Source: Thamnaconus septentrionalis (lineage: Eukaryota > Chordata > Actinopteri > Tetraodontiformes > Monacanthidae). Taken from it: a DNA stretch of 64,000 nt. Position 1 is the stretch's first letter; every line of letters begins with the position of its first letter. Positions 1 through 13,247 of this stretch are shown piece by piece. The stretch spans positions 14,330,489 through 14,394,488 of the forward strand of contig CM020515.1 in NCBI GenBank assembly GCA_009823395.1, given 5' to 3'. The notes beneath the pieces were generated by a model that saw only the letters and a program-made list of their open reading frames with translations, was not told the DNA's origin and searched no databases. A program made the position numbers and the translations under genes.

Positions 1-817
1 GAAAAATGATAATAAACCGAGCTGCTGGTATTATCCAAAATGCAGCTATTTAAAGTATACCTGCATTTTGTTCATCTTGGTTTCAAATTTACAGTAAAGT
101 CTGCTTTGTTTTTTGACAGCCGAACTGAACAATGTTGAAGGCGGTACGTCACGTTGACGATTCACAGTAAAATCCAGCACATATAAAAACTAAATCCAGC
201 ACATTGTTTATTATGATGAAAATCTGTCAGATCCACTGTGTGGACTTCCTGCCTGAGCGATTCTACCTGCTGCTCTTGACGCGGCCGCTACGTGTGAAGC
301 GTGAAAAATAGAACGGCCGCGTATTTTACCAGAGCGGCACGGTTTCACGCTTCTGGGACGCTTCTGAAAGGCACCCGCGCTACGCCTGGTATGGACCTGC
401 ACACTGACTTTAATGGTTGCGGCCTGCTGAGGAGCCACGAACGCGCCGCAGATGCTTTTGGTGCAAATTGGGGGCTAGCGCCCCTTTAATTTTGTTCTGA
501 GATAACGCACCTTAAATTTCATTCGGTGCCCCTGTCAAATTAGATTTTTTTTTTCCAATCTAGTTGTTAAAATTTATTGAGGTGAATTAGCATTATGATG
601 ACTTGTGTCTGCAAATGCCAAAACCTAATTAGTCTGTTCTGTGAATTATCAACTGACGCGTTCCCGATCATAATTCTTACTACAAATGAATCTAACCTTT
701 GTGACTGCCCTCTTTGTCCCTCTGCGGACGCTGCTGCGCATGCGGTTGCCGTGGCGCTCCCTGTTAGACCTCATTTCATCCCTCTGATTATCTTCCATTG
801 TCCCCTCACCCTTTCAG
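1..817 (+). other. Intron of prkaca (3' part)
   Basis: Sequence upstream of the last prkaca exon. It ends in a good polypyrimidine tract and CAG acceptor at 815-817. I see no coding exon, RNA gene or recognisable mobile element in it; short open frames here are chance. Confidence 0.7.
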
Positions 818-943
818 GTGGAAGCTCCCTTTATTCCGAAGTGCAAAGGCCCCGGCGACACGAGCAACTTTGACGAATACGACGAGGAGGAGATCCGAGT
901 CTCCTTCACGGAGAAATGTGCAAAGGAGTTTGCAGAGTTCTAG
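818..943 (+). CDS. prkaca: PKA catalytic subunit alpha, last coding exon (partial gene)
   Basis: This is the terminal coding exon of cAMP-dependent protein kinase catalytic subunit, the Ser/Thr kinase released from regulatory subunits by cAMP. It starts right after a pyrimidine-rich acceptor ending at 817 and encodes 41 residues ([14 protein letters not shown]... to ...[10 protein letters not shown]) before TAG at 941-943. It contains the C-terminal tail: the acidic [11 protein letters not shown] segment, whose Ser in RVS matches the known Ser338 autophosphorylation site, and the final hydrophobic FxxF-type ending (EFAEF) that docks on the kinase N-lobe. The exon boundary falls at the same residue (before VEAPFIP) as in mammalian PRKACA. 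The upstream exons lie left of the window. PRKACB has a nearly identical tail; the adjoining samd1 gene favours prkaca, as in human. Confidence 0.92.
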   Translation: MEAPFIPKCKGPGDTSNFDEYDEEEIRVSFTEKCAKEFAEF

Positions 944-3692
944 CTTCCAACCACGAGTAGCAGCGAGAGGGCGAGAGGTATTTTAGAAGTCGAAAAGGGG
1001 GTCGCGAGGAAAGGAAGTGAAGGCTTCGGGTGGACTGCTAACTTGCTTATTTGTTCTGACAAAACAACAATGTAAAAAACGCCCCCCCATCCCCCAGTCG
1101 AATGGTAGGCAGAAGTGAAGAAAGAACCAACAGAACCAGCAGTGTTGCCTTTTTCTGATTGTTTCTCAACTGTTACCGACTACTTTTTATTTATCCCTCT
1201 TGTGTTTGCTGGCAGGGGCTTCTCGAGGAAAACAGGCATGGGTTTGTGGTTGTCCAGCTGTAATACTCGTATCTCTCTGATGGTGTAAGCGACGCGCATT
1301 TTGGGTTTGGCAGGTTGAGGCATTTTCTCTTAAAGGTACTGAAATTTGCCAGGCTCAATTTCTCTTCTTCTTTTTTTCCAAGGGGGACCTCTGCAGTCTT
1401 TTTTTTTTTTTTTTTTCCTTTGTTTGTTTGTTTGTTTCAAAAGTGTTGTATTCTCTGCTCCATCTCTCCATCCTGAATCTGTCCGAGCAATACCAAGTCC
1501 AACAGATGTGCCTAACACTAACGCCAACTGGTTGGAGAACTGCGTTTTGAAAGCGTTGTGTGCGGAGCCCTCGGCCACGGTGGCTTCAGCCCTTGTGCCT
1601 GTTTTTGGTTTCAAAGCTTGAAAACTCTGCACCTGTCCGCGTCGGGCCCCAGTGGGCGCGCTCGTCGGGGCAGGAAGACGCTTTCCCCGCTTGAGCCTGA
1701 AGCAATGGCGACCTCTTTGATCGAAGTGAACGTGATCCGTCGATTCATGAAGGTCTTACTACCCGTGGGGACCTGTGAGAGTTGGGGAGGGGGGAAAACC
1801 GTGGGATCTGCTCGTCCGTCTTTCTCTTAACTGATTTTAACAGAGCATTTTACAAATCCTACCGATAATCAGCTTTTTCTAATTTTGAAATTTCCTTTTG
1901 AGCGTGTGTGTGTAAACAGCTGCCGTTTAAGCAGCAGCTAACATTGAGGTCAACACTCCTGAGTTGTTTATTTCATGCAAGTGTCTCACGGCTGTGACAC
2001 TGGATCCATATTTTAGAGATAAACAAATTCAAACTGAGCCTAATTTGCAAAGCTGACACAATTGCGTAGCTTTTTTTGAGTGTAATTTTAAAAAAAAAAA
2101 GGTGGATTTTAATGCTCGCAAAAAAAGTAGCAAAACATTTCAACAAAAATGTGCATGTTATTTTTGTATAGTATCATGTTAAAGGAGAGATGGCAGAGAA
2201 TTATTTGTGCTCAGATCATCGATATTAAAAAAGGAAAATGACAAAAAAAATAGATGTAACAACATGGATCTTCTTTTAGTGGTTGTTAGGCGACAATTTA
2301 CTTCAAAATGTCACCCAGCGTTTTTCAACGTCATGTTCCTTCTTTTCTCTTCTGTATATAACAGATGTTTAACTTCAGATAGATTTGCGTTTGAAGTATT
2401 TGCTTTTCCATTTTTCCGGCTTTACATGTGACACATGAAAACCAAGCGCGCCGACTCAAGACATCTCCTTTCGCCACTTAATTGTCGTGGATGCAAGACA
2501 ATCGCAGACCGAATCTAATTGCTGGTTTGTAGACTGAAAATGTTTCGAGGTTGATGAAGGATGTTTGTCCCCTCCCAGGCCCCGTAGTGCCCAGGTGCTA
2601 GACTCTGTCCATCTCACTAAAAATAAAAGTGCTTCTGTGAATTGTTTGATGTGCATAAATCTATTTGTCATCAAGTCTCGTCACATGAACTTAAACTTGC
2701 GAATGTTTTTTGACTCCCATTATTTTGGTAGGCCGGAGTGATTAGTTTGGCAGTCTCCCAGTGCAATTGAGATGGAACACAGGTACCTTTTCATTTTTGA
2801 ATGTCTCGTCTTTGAATTGTGTGATGGATTTGTTTCATACTGTAACGAAAGACAATGTATCCTTTGTAAGAACATGTCTCCGGTTAGCTTGTTTTTGTTG
2901 TTTTAGTTTTGTTTGCCGGTGACAAAACGGCCCCAGTGGCCAGACATCTCCCACACCTGGGAAACGCTTGAGAAATCAGCGTTTCAGTCTCCACCTCCGA
3001 TGGTCCCATTGCCGCGCAGAAAGGCTTCTGCAGTCCTTTCTGCAAATTTTGAAGCACACGTCACGCCCCTTTTCATTGCTACTTCCTGAGAGATTTAAGA
3101 CAATGTAACGCGTCGGAGAGCACATGTAATATCTTTTGTATTTATGTTCTGACTAAAGAATTTATCCGAGTTTGTGGGTAGAAGGCACTGCCACTTGATC
3201 CACTTCTGAGTCCATTGCAATGCTTCTTTAAAAAAAAAAAAAAAAAAAATCTATTTTAGTCCCCTCCCAATACAAAACATCTTGACATCTGTCTTTAATT
3301 CTCCTCTGTCACACTGAACACAATCAACTGCTCTGTGCTAACTTTAGGGTTTTTCTTTCTTTTCTTTTTTTTTTTGCCTTCTGTTCTCATCAGGTTTCCG
3401 CACGGTCTTCGCTCAAACATGACACTTTTTACATCTGAGATGTTTTGTGTTCATCTTTTCTAATTGTATTTTCAAAAAAAGCAAAAATGCAAAAACAGAA
3501 CTTTTTTTTTTCCTTATGACCTGGGTACAGTGATTGTGTAGTCTATTGTACCTTTGGGAAACAATACTGTATATCCTTGCCTTGGACAGTCTTAACTGGA
3601 GAACTTGACAGATACCCTTAGAACACAATGAGTATGTTAAAAAAAAATATATACATAAAGTAATATTTTGCAAAATGTATCATTCCAATAAA
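944..3692 (+). other. prkaca: prkaca 3' untranslated region
   Basis: About 2.7 kb of non-coding sequence follows the prkaca stop and ends at an AATAAA signal (3687-3692) with T/GT-rich sequence after it. It contains a T-run near 1400, A-runs at about 2090 and 3232, and no conserved open frame. A long 3' UTR agrees with mammalian PRKACA. The exact cleavage site is inferred. Confidence 0.65.
3687..3692 (+). promoter_or_regulatory. prkaca: Poly(A) signal AATAAA, prkaca
   Basis: A canonical AATAAA in an AT-rich context. It is the first convincing one after the prkaca stop on the plus strand and is followed by a T-rich stretch. Confidence 0.6.
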
Positions 3693-3699
3693 CTTTTAC

Positions 3700-5233
3700 T
3701 TGTTAAGACTAACATATATGTGGGTCTTTTCTTCACTTTGCACATTATATTTTTTAAAACTTTTTTTTCTGATGAGAATAAGAAAATTCACAGCATGGTT
3801 TCACACCAGTTGAATCAGAGGGGTATAGTCAGCAGCTAGGAGGTGGACGGGCTGATTCGTTTTCACTGGTGAATGTCTCTAAGAGGCCACAGGGTGCAAC
3901 AGTATTATGCAGTGTTGCAATCACTGTCACAGTACAAGATCAAATACATGCCAGCCGTTGCTAAATGTATCCCTGTCTCAAAAAATAATTCCTTATTAAA
4001 AATCTGACATATACATAACAACTGTGCGATAGTCCTGTAATAAGTTGTCAGGAAGATTTTATCGATCAACATTTTTTTCCTCAAAGTGCTTTGTACAATC
4101 GAGAGGAAAACCAACTGTGCCCCCAGAGGAAGCAAGGTGCCTCAGTGGCCAGGAAAAACTTCCTTATGGAAAGAAACTGATGACAAATTACATATTCAAA
4201 TGCTATATTCAGTTATTTGTGCACATATATGAAGAAATGGGATGGCTTGTAAATAAAAAAGTAATGTGATTGAGTGAGTGGTAATAGATTCTATACACAA
4301 CAAAGATCATCACTTTCATTTTAAGACTTTGATTTTGTGGATAACTGAACAATTTGTCAACATTTATGTAGCCTTGATCCATGTAGCCAACGGGAACAAC
4401 ATTTATTTGACGATTATCTGATTTCTAAGTTGAAGTAAGCTTGTTGTGAGTCCCGTAAAGAGCCCTTTATCGAGTTGTTATAATACTGAAGAATCTAGGT
4501 CAAGGGTTACATTTTGTTAAAGAACTGCTTTTCCCATTTTTGAAAAGGCTGCTACGTTTTTCCCCCCTTGGCTCGGAGTCCTCTTCCCCTGCTTCAAGGC
4601 GAAAGGGGAGGCGTCTGTCGCCGCCTGCTGTTACACTTGGGTGCTGCACCTGCACGTAACACGGCCAGCTCAAAGGCACACGCGCCCATGCGCAGTTTAC
4701 AAAGGCTGCTTTGATGTCAAAACGGCCGGTCGGCGACTGCGCCGAGCGTGCTGCTCGGAAGGGAATCTTCTCATTAGTTTGCCCCGTTTAAACACATGGT
4801 TTGACATTGAACGTCGCACAAATCGAGCTTGGCAACGAAAAAGCGTATCGGTCGGAAATTTTTAATCGGCAATTGTAAAGTTAAACCTCGTCAATTACTT
4901 GCAATTTTTCAATAGGTAGCAGCAAACCGCTCTCAAGTGTCGCGCGCGCCCGGGGCCCCGCGCTCTCGCGCTCTCCCACCAGGACTCGCAACATTCCACC
5001 TTAAAACAAAAAACCCCGCGAGAGTGAAACTTTTGGGCCCTAACTCGCTCGGTCCACCTTAAGCGCACACGCAAACGCAGGAGGCGTACGGCGAGGTTTC
5101 CGCTTCTAGTCGGGCTCGGACCGCGGCTCACGAAAAAAACAGCGAGCGTGTTACCGCACAAGGTTGACGCACCGAAGGTAGGAGCGAAGAGGAGCCAAGC
5201 AACCGAGCCGGCGAGGAAGAAAAGAGAGAGAAA
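3700..5233 (+). promoter_or_regulatory. samd1: Intergenic spacer and CpG-dense samd1 promoter/5' UTR
   Basis: 3700-4550 is AT-rich with nothing recognisable. From about 4560 the sequence becomes rich in CpG, and this continues through the samd1 first exon to about 6300: a CpG-island-type promoter. I see no TATA box. The transcription start is not fixed. The 5' UTR reaches the ATG at 5234 in an AAA-ATG-T context. Confidence 0.55.
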
Positions 5234-8200
5234 ATGTCCGAGCCCAAGTACCGCGAGTGGATATTGGACACTATCGACTCGCTGCGGTCGAGAAAAGCTC
5301 GGCCGGACTTGGAGAGGATTTGCCGAATGGTCCGAAGGCGACACGGGTCCGAGCCCGACCGAACCTGCGCGGAGCTGGAGAAGCTGATCCAGGAGCAAAC
5401 CGTGCTCAAAGTTAACTACAAGGGCTCCATCTCGTACCGGAACGCCGCCAAGGTTCAGCGGCGGAGCAGGAAAAAGGACGAGGGAGCGCTGTTAGCGGCG
5501 GCCGCCAGACGGAGCGCGGTGGAAGAAGCCAGTCATTCCGACTTGAGCAACGGGGACAGCGCCTTCGGTCCCGTGGACCAGGACGAGGAGGACCTGGAGG
5601 TAACGCCGCCGCGGGGGGGTTAGAGGGGTGTTCGCTGCTGGGGTGGTGTGAGGGGAGCGGCGGGCTCGTCCAGCGGAGCCTGAACGTCTCATTGTCACAT
5701 CCACATCTTCCCGCAATTGTCTGTTGCGTGGGGTAATAAAAGACAACAACACATGGCGCAAAGAGTGATTTTTATTGTGTCGTAGTTGTTGTTGTTGTTG
5801 TTGTTGTTGTTGAAAAACAAACCACCCGTCTTTTTGTTGGTGTGCGGGGAGTGGTTGGTTAGTGGAGGGGGGAGTGATTTGCAAGTGCACCCAAAAAAAA
5901 AAAAAAAAAAACTGCCGCAGACGGGGAGCGTCGGTTGGACCTCGCACGAGCGCTGGCGAGGTGGAGAAGGAGGGGGGAGGGGGAGGGGGAGAGAAAAAAA
6001 AAACAGAAGGTGCGCGTGCAGTCGGAGCGTGGCATATTTCACCGCCGGAGCGCCGCGCCGGTCGACGGACTGACGGACGCTTGAAACCGGCCGGTTCGGC
6101 TCGTTTGGTAGAGCGGACCAAGGGGGTGAAAGTTGCACCGTCCCGTCCCTCTTCGCAAGCAACCGGCCGAGCCACCATGAGCAGCGGCAGAAAGCGCTTT
6201 TCCGAGCCCCAAACTCAGCGTTGCGCGAAGGGGAGTGGAGCGGTGGGGGAGCGAGGGAGGGAGGCAAGGGGGACTCCGCTAAAGCTAGTGACAAGCTAGC
6301 CAACGCCACGCCGGAAGTGGAACGATTCCACTTTCAAAATAAGAGCGCCGCGGTGACTTCGCTTGCGTATGTGCTTGTATTTTGGTAGTGGGAGCCCGGA
6401 CGCGCCTCTGTTGCATTTCTGAGCAACTTGGCAAATGTGGGAGTGGGGGTGGTGGGGGTGAAGGAAAAAAGTCTCGAACACCGCGGATGTAAAGAGCCTG
6501 ACGGCCGGGGGACGTTGGGACATTCTCGGGCTCGTTTTGATTTTGATTTATTAAATTATTTATCAGACGTTCAGAGCCAGATGTCACCAAGCCTTTCGCT
6601 TCACACTTGTGTTTTGTCCGCCCATGACGAAATTCCAGCCCTTCCGTGTGACTTGGTGATTCGATCATCATTGTTTTGTGGAGTGAGCTGAACACCAAGT
6701 GGGATGGCAACACCGTGAACATGAACGCGTTCGCACCAGTCGTTGAAAAAAAACAAACAAACAAACAAAAAAAAATCACGCCCGCTCTTTCAGCGGTTAA
6801 CAATTGCGGACGCATTGTATGAAGTCAACCCCCCCCCCCCCCATGCATCCATTGTCGGACACGCAGCGAAGCTCGGTCACGTCTCATGCTCCGTGTCGGC
6901 GGTTATGGCCTCCTTCGTCCCGCACAGGGGAGGGGAAAAAGGGCTTTAGTTCTTTATCCGGCGACTGTTGGATTGACATCATCTTAAAAGCAGTCGCAGC
7001 ACCGCAAAGTAATGAAATATGCAGAAGCCGTGCACGGTGCGACCTCAACTATCACAGAGCGACGGCAAACTGTTCGCTCCGGCACTAGATGGCGGATGCT
7101 ATCCGATTTGGGTTAAGCCGAGATCAAATTGACGTTGTTCTCCAAACGGCGTGCGCGTCGCGGCAGAAAAAAAAAAAAAAAAAAAAGCCCACCAACGCAT
7201 CAGATCACGCCGCAGATTGCACTTCTTTTGTGCGTGTCGGCCAGCTTTTTGCACGAATAAAACAGGTCAACACAAAGGCAGGCGTTTCATTAGACGTGTT
7301 TTTCTGTTGCGCCCGGTAACGGACTCATTTGCGTTGCTTTTTCTCCGCTCGCTCGTCTCTCTTTCTCTCTACTGTACATCGCTGACCCCATTGCAAAGTC
7401 AAAGTAGATTGGCGATCGAGGCGACTGGTGCTGCTGCGTGCGTTCTCACGCCGAGTTGAAGCTCAGCGGCTCCTCTTTTTCTTTTTCTTCTTCTTCTTCT
7501 TCTTGGGTTCGGCTCGGCTCGGCTCGGCTCGGCTCGGCTCGGCCCGGCCCGGCCCGGTCCGGTCCGGGGGGGAAGCGCTCCGTGACAGACACAAAGGCGA
7601 GGTCTTGCACGGCTCCCCCCCACCCCCAAAACTCCACGCTCACTTTGGGAGAAAATTTGTGAAAAACACGAAACGCCTCCCCCCACCTCCACCCTCACCA
7701 CCCCCTTTTTTTGTCCTCCCTTGTGGTAGAATTATCAATCAAGAAGGCCTTTGCAGACCGGGGCGTACCAGACATACAGTCTTTTGTGTGCGTGTGCGAA
7801 GCGATCATAAAAATCGTGCTACATTTTCAGAGGCGTCGAGGGCGGCGCGGTGTTTTTTCGCGATCGTGTCCAACTTGTGTGAAATGCGGCGCGGTGGGTG
7901 AATTCCATGCAAGCGGCTCTTCGCTTCTCTCAGGAGCGGAGCGGGGCGGGCTTCAGTGCGCCCTTGTGCTCGAAACGCTCCGTCTTGGACACGCAGTCGC
8001 ACTCAAGGTAGAGAAATAAATAAATAAATAAAAAAATCGCTCGGTCTGCGCGCCATCAACTAACCCCCCCCACTACCCTCCGCTTCTCCCTCCCCCTCCT
8101 CGTCTTGAGGAATGAGTGCGTATGCTGAAAAAAAAGAAGAAGAAAAAAAACTAGTTCTACGATGAAATTGCATCGCGTTCAAGTGAAAACACGTCTGCGG

Positions 8201-11200
8201 GCGGGCGGGCGGACGGAGGAGCCGCCGCCGGTGTGCAGGCAGGGTGAGCGCCGCGCTGCGCTGCACCGCGCAGAGGGACGCAGCCTCCTCACAGCCTCTC
8301 CGAGGCAATAATTTACCACCACAGCGGTCAAATTGCGACATCTGCACGAGCTTGTTTTCATGTGACGTGCTCAGCCTACGATTAGTGATTCCAGAAAGCG
8401 AGAGTGGGGAGGGAAAATCTCTTAAATAGCTTAATATAATATCCAAAAGTTCAAAAAATAATAACATTAATACGAATGTTAATCGTTTTTTGTTGGCTAC
8501 GGTGGAGAGATGAATGTCCCAATTCACTCAAACGCACAACAAAAGTGTCAGTTCTGCATCGTAGTTATTATTTTTTATGATCTGACACTGCTGCAGTCGA
8601 ATGAAAAGTCTATCTGGTACCTCTTTGTACCTGTTTGCAGGCGGACACATCCATGGCGATGGACACAGACAGTAATGCGGACGAGGAGGGGGCCGAGGAG
8701 AGCAGGGACGGACCGTCTCCTGGCCGCACGCTGGAGGAAGCCGCCTTAAGTTGCGCCCCCGCGCACGCCATCTCTGCGCCCTGCTCCCCCACTGGCAGCC
8801 GGCCCACGCCCGGCCCTGGCTCAAGTTTAGACTGTGCCTCAGTACAGAAGGCTAGTGAGAGGCCCAGCTCCTTGCCCCCATCCAGCCCTCGGGCCCTCTC
8901 AAACAATGACTGGGCCTATCACTCGACTGTCTGCCCAGCCGAGCGCCAGAACCCCGGAATGCACAAAGACAAAGGTATTATTTGCATGCTTTATTTGTTC
9001 CGTGCTTCATCACTGGATATGAAAGAGAGACGGGGGGTTCTTGTTGATAAGCACTTAATGATAGAGGCGTCTCAGTTGGGGTATAGGTATAGCTACAGTA
9101 CCCTTTACTCTGCAGTATTAAAGTGACACCATGTAGTATTTTTAGTATTCATTGACACAGTGCACCCAGTTGGCCTTGTTGTACAAGACTGGATGTAATC
9201 AGTGTCCATGCATTTGTTCTATGCCTACGCATTTGGTTACAGACCAGTAACCAAAGTTTACATATAAGGATGCTGGGCAGGCAACTGTTATTATAAAGTA
9301 TAAAAAAAACATCACTGTCTTGTTTTAAAAATACAAATCAACAAAGTAGCCATTGTATAGAAGTCTAATGTGTTCAAACCTACATCTGGATTTGCAGTAG
9401 CCCCCAAGCCAACACCCCCGTGTGTAATCTTGAGCCCCAGTGGTCCAAAGAACACCGTCAAGATGGACGACGAAAGCAGCAAGACAGAAGACGATGGCCT
9501 ATCGGCTGACCAGTTGGTGCCAGATTATGCAGCGGGACTGGTAATTTATCTCAAGACCTTTTTGTACTATTCAACACTTGCTGCTATTCCACCATTTTTT
9601 TTTTTGTATGTTTGACGTTTGATTCTGTTTGGCCAATAGGACGAGTCCAAGAATGTGTCCGATGGAAGGCCTCAGACAATCTCTCTCACACCTGACAACT
9701 GTGAGTAACAAAGGTTTTCATGTTTGTTTTTTTTAGAGCAGCTGGCGAATCTGCATCTGTTGCAGATAGAAACTGCATAGTTCTAATTACAAGCCCCAAA
9801 TGATTAGATTTTGAATTACGTTGAGACACAAACTTCCAGTCCATCACTATATTCTGACAGGTTTGGCATCCTGTTGTTTTAGGACATTTAGATCACTGCT
9901 CGCCTTGAGGCTTGCTAAAGATTTTTTGAACGCTTCACAGACTTGTCCTGTTACCCTCCATCCAGATGGTGCTCACTTGACTGTGTAAAAGCCATTTCCA
10001 AAACACATTCTGCAATACCACACTGTTAGGAGCAGTGGCTTTTGGGGCGTCTGCCAGCCTTTGCACAGTCACATTTTTCCTGTTGTTTTAGGAAAAGTTA
10101 CAGTTTAATTTCGAAAGTAGTCATTAAGGAAACCTGTATATAACTGCAATAAACCAACAGGTGCAGATGGCTGTTAAAAGCTGTACAGGGATTGCTTGCA
10201 CCTGTGCTTTATGTATGTATGCTCTTCATAAAACCAACACCATTTTATATTTTATAGTGAGAAAACTGGTTGAGGCTGTCAACATTAGAGAAGCTGAACT
10301 CGCAAGACAAAGAGCAGCCAACTCACAAGTACTGCATCGGCGTTTCACTGTGCTTGCGCTGGGCCAAGATGAGGCGCTAAGCAAAACAATAAACATTCAG
10401 TATCTTGTCTCTCATCGTGCACGGTCACCAAGCCACAAGTGCGCTGATCACTGACACTATAGTAGGAGCTCCTCTCTGTACACACTTTACTGAGCTGCAA
10501 ACAAGTATGGGGCAAGCTGCCCGGAAAGACCAAAAAAGCACAACTTCCAGCAGCTGTCGTGTCAACATCGCACTTTGTTGATAATATGCAGTGAACATGA
10601 AAAAGTTGGCTGGTCAGATAACCACAAAACTGCCAGTGCATAAATTGAGTCATTCGCCCATCACTTTTTATCAATTTGTCAATCACACAAATTTACCGTT
10701 CACGGCATGCCTTTTTCTATTCAGGCTTTTAAATAAATTAGATTGAATTTTGTAGAAAATGTGAGAGCAAATGCTGAAGGCGATGTTATGAGATTTTTTT
10801 TTTTTTTAATTTTACCTCTTGTGTTTCCTATTTCAAAGAAAACCAAAATGCTACTTTTAGTTAAAGCGACTCTTCAAACGGAAAATCTGTGATATCAACA
10901 CTGTGTTATGTTTCGGTGGTCATCAGAGAGTTATTGCAGGAAAAATGAAATGCAAATTGTAAGATAAGATGAAAGGGATAGGTTTTGGACTGTGTCCCCA
11001 CGGTGGCAACCTTTGTATAATGTACTATTATATATTTATTTATTTTTTTACTTTGGCTTCTGTTACAGGCACAAACAAAAACAATGAGGTGAATATTTCC
11101 TCGGTCATAAGCACTGAAGAGACTCTTCTTAATGGCAACAGTGGTGAAGACATGTGAGTATCCATATTCACACTATCACAATTTAAAATGAAAAACACCA

Positions 11201-12111
11201 GCCTTCACTGAAAACGTTCTCCTCTTTCTACCTCCTGTCTCTTCATTCTATTATCTTAGTCACACAAAACCATTTGTTTTTGTATTATTAATTAGTCACG
11301 TAGGAGATCTAAAGTCTTGATTGAAACCTGATGCTCATCTTGTGCCCGACGTTTCTTTCCAGCGCTGTGAAGAAGGAGATGAGCCAGAACTTGTTGCAGT
11401 GGAGTGTAGCAGATGTGGCCAGTTACTTCTCAGCTGCAGGCTTTCCAGAGCAAGCTGTGGCTTTTAAAACACAGGTCAGTGCAACCACACTCCTCCTCCA
11501 CAGAGGGCGCTACTCAAAGAATGCACCAACAGCAATTAAACATCAAATTAGTAGAATTAAGCTCTTTATTCGTATGCATTTTAAGAGTTGCGTTGCTATT
11601 TGGTGAATTCACACACTCACCAAAGCAGAGTCGTCAGTTCTCAGTGAGTCACACAAATTCCTGCATCATTGTCACATGACCAAAGCGGTATAATTTGATT
11701 AGCTAGGGTTAGTTTTTTCACCCTTCCTTTGGTTCACGAATGTTTCATCTGAATTTTGCACCGTGTTTGTTAGCATCAGAATTTGGCCTGTCAGCCTTAA
11801 TGACTTGAATTAGTCTTCTTTGATCATTTGGAGCTAAAACTTCAACAGCAATTTAAACTGGAAGTCAGGATTAGTTTGATTACTTCCTTTAGCTATTAAA
11901 CCTAAAAAAAAAAATAAAAAAAAATCAGCTTCTAAATTATGTATTTTCTTCTTCCACCCATCAGGAAATTGATGGCAAGTCCCTCCTCCTGATGCAGCGC
12001 AGTGACGTGTTGACCGGTCTGTCCATCCGACTCGGCCCCGCGCTCAAAATCTACGAGCGCCACGTGAAGGTGCTGCAGAGGACCCACTTCCTGGAGTGCG
12101 AAGACCTCTGA
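5234..12111 (+). CDS. samd1: SAM domain-containing protein 1 (CpG-island-binding winged-helix/SAM protein)
   Basis: Seven exons join in frame: 5234-5599, 8641-8974, 9398-9540, 9640-9700, 11069-11153, 11363-11474, 11965-12111 (TGA), giving 415 residues. Residues 1-78 form the SAMD1 winged-helix domain (starts [20 protein letters not shown], ends at [12 protein letters not shown]), known in mammals to bind unmethylated CpG DNA. A low-complexity acidic, Ser/Pro-rich middle (residues 79-330) follows. Residues about 337-405 are a C-terminal SAM domain ([13 protein letters not shown]... [19 protein letters not shown]), which mediates oligomerisation and binding to other SAM proteins such as L3MBTL3. 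Human SAMD1 is 538 residues; the fish protein has a shorter Pro/Ala-rich linker. All introns have GT-AG ends and consistent phases. The role, nuclear repression at CpG islands with the LSD1 complex, is family knowledge. It follows prkaca head to tail, as in human. Confidence 0.95.
5600..8640 (+). other. samd1: samd1 intron 1, CpG-rich and simple-repeat-rich
   Basis: A 3-kb intron that stays CpG-rich for hundreds of bases. It holds many short tandem tracts: GTT repeats at 5784-5811, A-runs at about 5891 and 7166, a C-run at about 6830, TTC repeats at about 7480-7505, and a GGCTC/GGCCC pentamer array at 7507-7560. The several long open frames here on both strands are products of these repeats and GC richness, not genes. 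Confidence 0.6.
7507..7566. repeat. CGGCT/CGGCC pentanucleotide array
   Basis: At least six tandem copies of a GGCTC pentamer pass into GGCCC and then GGTCC variants, directly after a TTC trinucleotide tract. It lies inside samd1 intron 1. Confidence 0.85.
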
Positions 12112-13247
12112 AGTCACTCGACAGATCATTCCGCCTTGAGCAGAAAGTGCATGCAAATGTCCTCTTCCACATAAGACCCGACAACCACCCGCTCCATGTC
12201 CACTTTATGTAGGGGGTGAGTGGGTCGGAACACTGTGGTGGGTTCAACTTTCACTGTGAGAATGACCAGAAACTGAAAGACAAGTCATCCTACCTCTCGT
12301 CATGGCCTTTTGGTTCTCAAATGGTTTTCGCCCTCCCCCCACATGGCTGATTGTTTCTGTTGCAAAGGGAATAGGCGGCCTTCGTTTGGAGTATACTTTG
12401 AAGTGGATGGACACTGACCATTCTGCACGAGGAAGAGACGGATGGTTCGACCAGCAAAGGGATGTCTCGCTCCACTCGGACCACCTGCAACAGACCGATG
12501 TAGCCGCAGTAATGAGACGGCTCGGCAGAGGAATTGTCACTCTTCCTCCCCTGGAAGCTGTTGCTCATCTTTGGCTCTGACTTATTTGTCCCTGTATATC
12601 GTTCCTCTGTTTGTCCGGAAAGTGTAAATCTCATTGGTGAACATTTAACACTCTAGTCAGACTCATTCATTGGAGGAGATGGATTGTCACGTATCCAGTG
12701 TCGCCAGTCCGACTCCCAATTTTATCCTGCAGTGACTTCAGACGTCTGAGTAGGTCTTCAGCATCTCTGTAACCTTAGGATTGAACTATTTTGGTGTTTT
12801 ACTGCTGGTAAGTCGGTATGTTGTGTTCTGTTTCCTACTCCTCCTTTGTCTACTTTATTTACATATGACTGTGGTCCAACTTAATTCAGCTGCATTTTGC
12901 TAGGGGGAACAATTATAGGTGTGACTGGGTAAAATGCAGCCTAATGGATTTTTGCTTTTATATGTAAGCAATACAGAGTAATAATCTTGGGAATATGTTA
13001 CTGTAATATTAATTGTTTAAAACTGTTTTAAATTTCATAATGCTGCTCAGTGCCTGCTTAAAAAGAGCAGATATGTTCAATGATCAAATGCAATATTTGT
13101 TTTCACACGTTTATGATTTATCCATTGTTTCTTTGTGTTTTGATCCAAGTTTCTTGTATCCTAACATTCCATGATGTAGTCAAGTCCAGTGTCCCCCAAA
13201 ACCCCTTTATGTAACAAACGGATGTTTCTTCCAGAGTCACAAATAAA
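12112..13247 (+). other. samd1: samd1 3' untranslated region with AATAAA at 13242-13247
   Basis: Non-coding sequence from the samd1 stop to a canonical AATAAA at 13242-13247, about 1.1 kb. I see no conserved open frame. The convergent tecr gene ends nearby on the other strand. Confidence 0.6.

Noticed and set aside
5492..6309. Long open frames on the minus strand over samd1 exon 1 and intron 1
   Set aside because: They arise from GC-rich and homopolymer sequence, have poly-N/F/P runs and no domain, and overlap the clear samd1 exon.
9120..9150. Possible miniature-element end (AAAGTGACACCATGTAG)
   Set aside because: No matching inverted end found within 1 kb.
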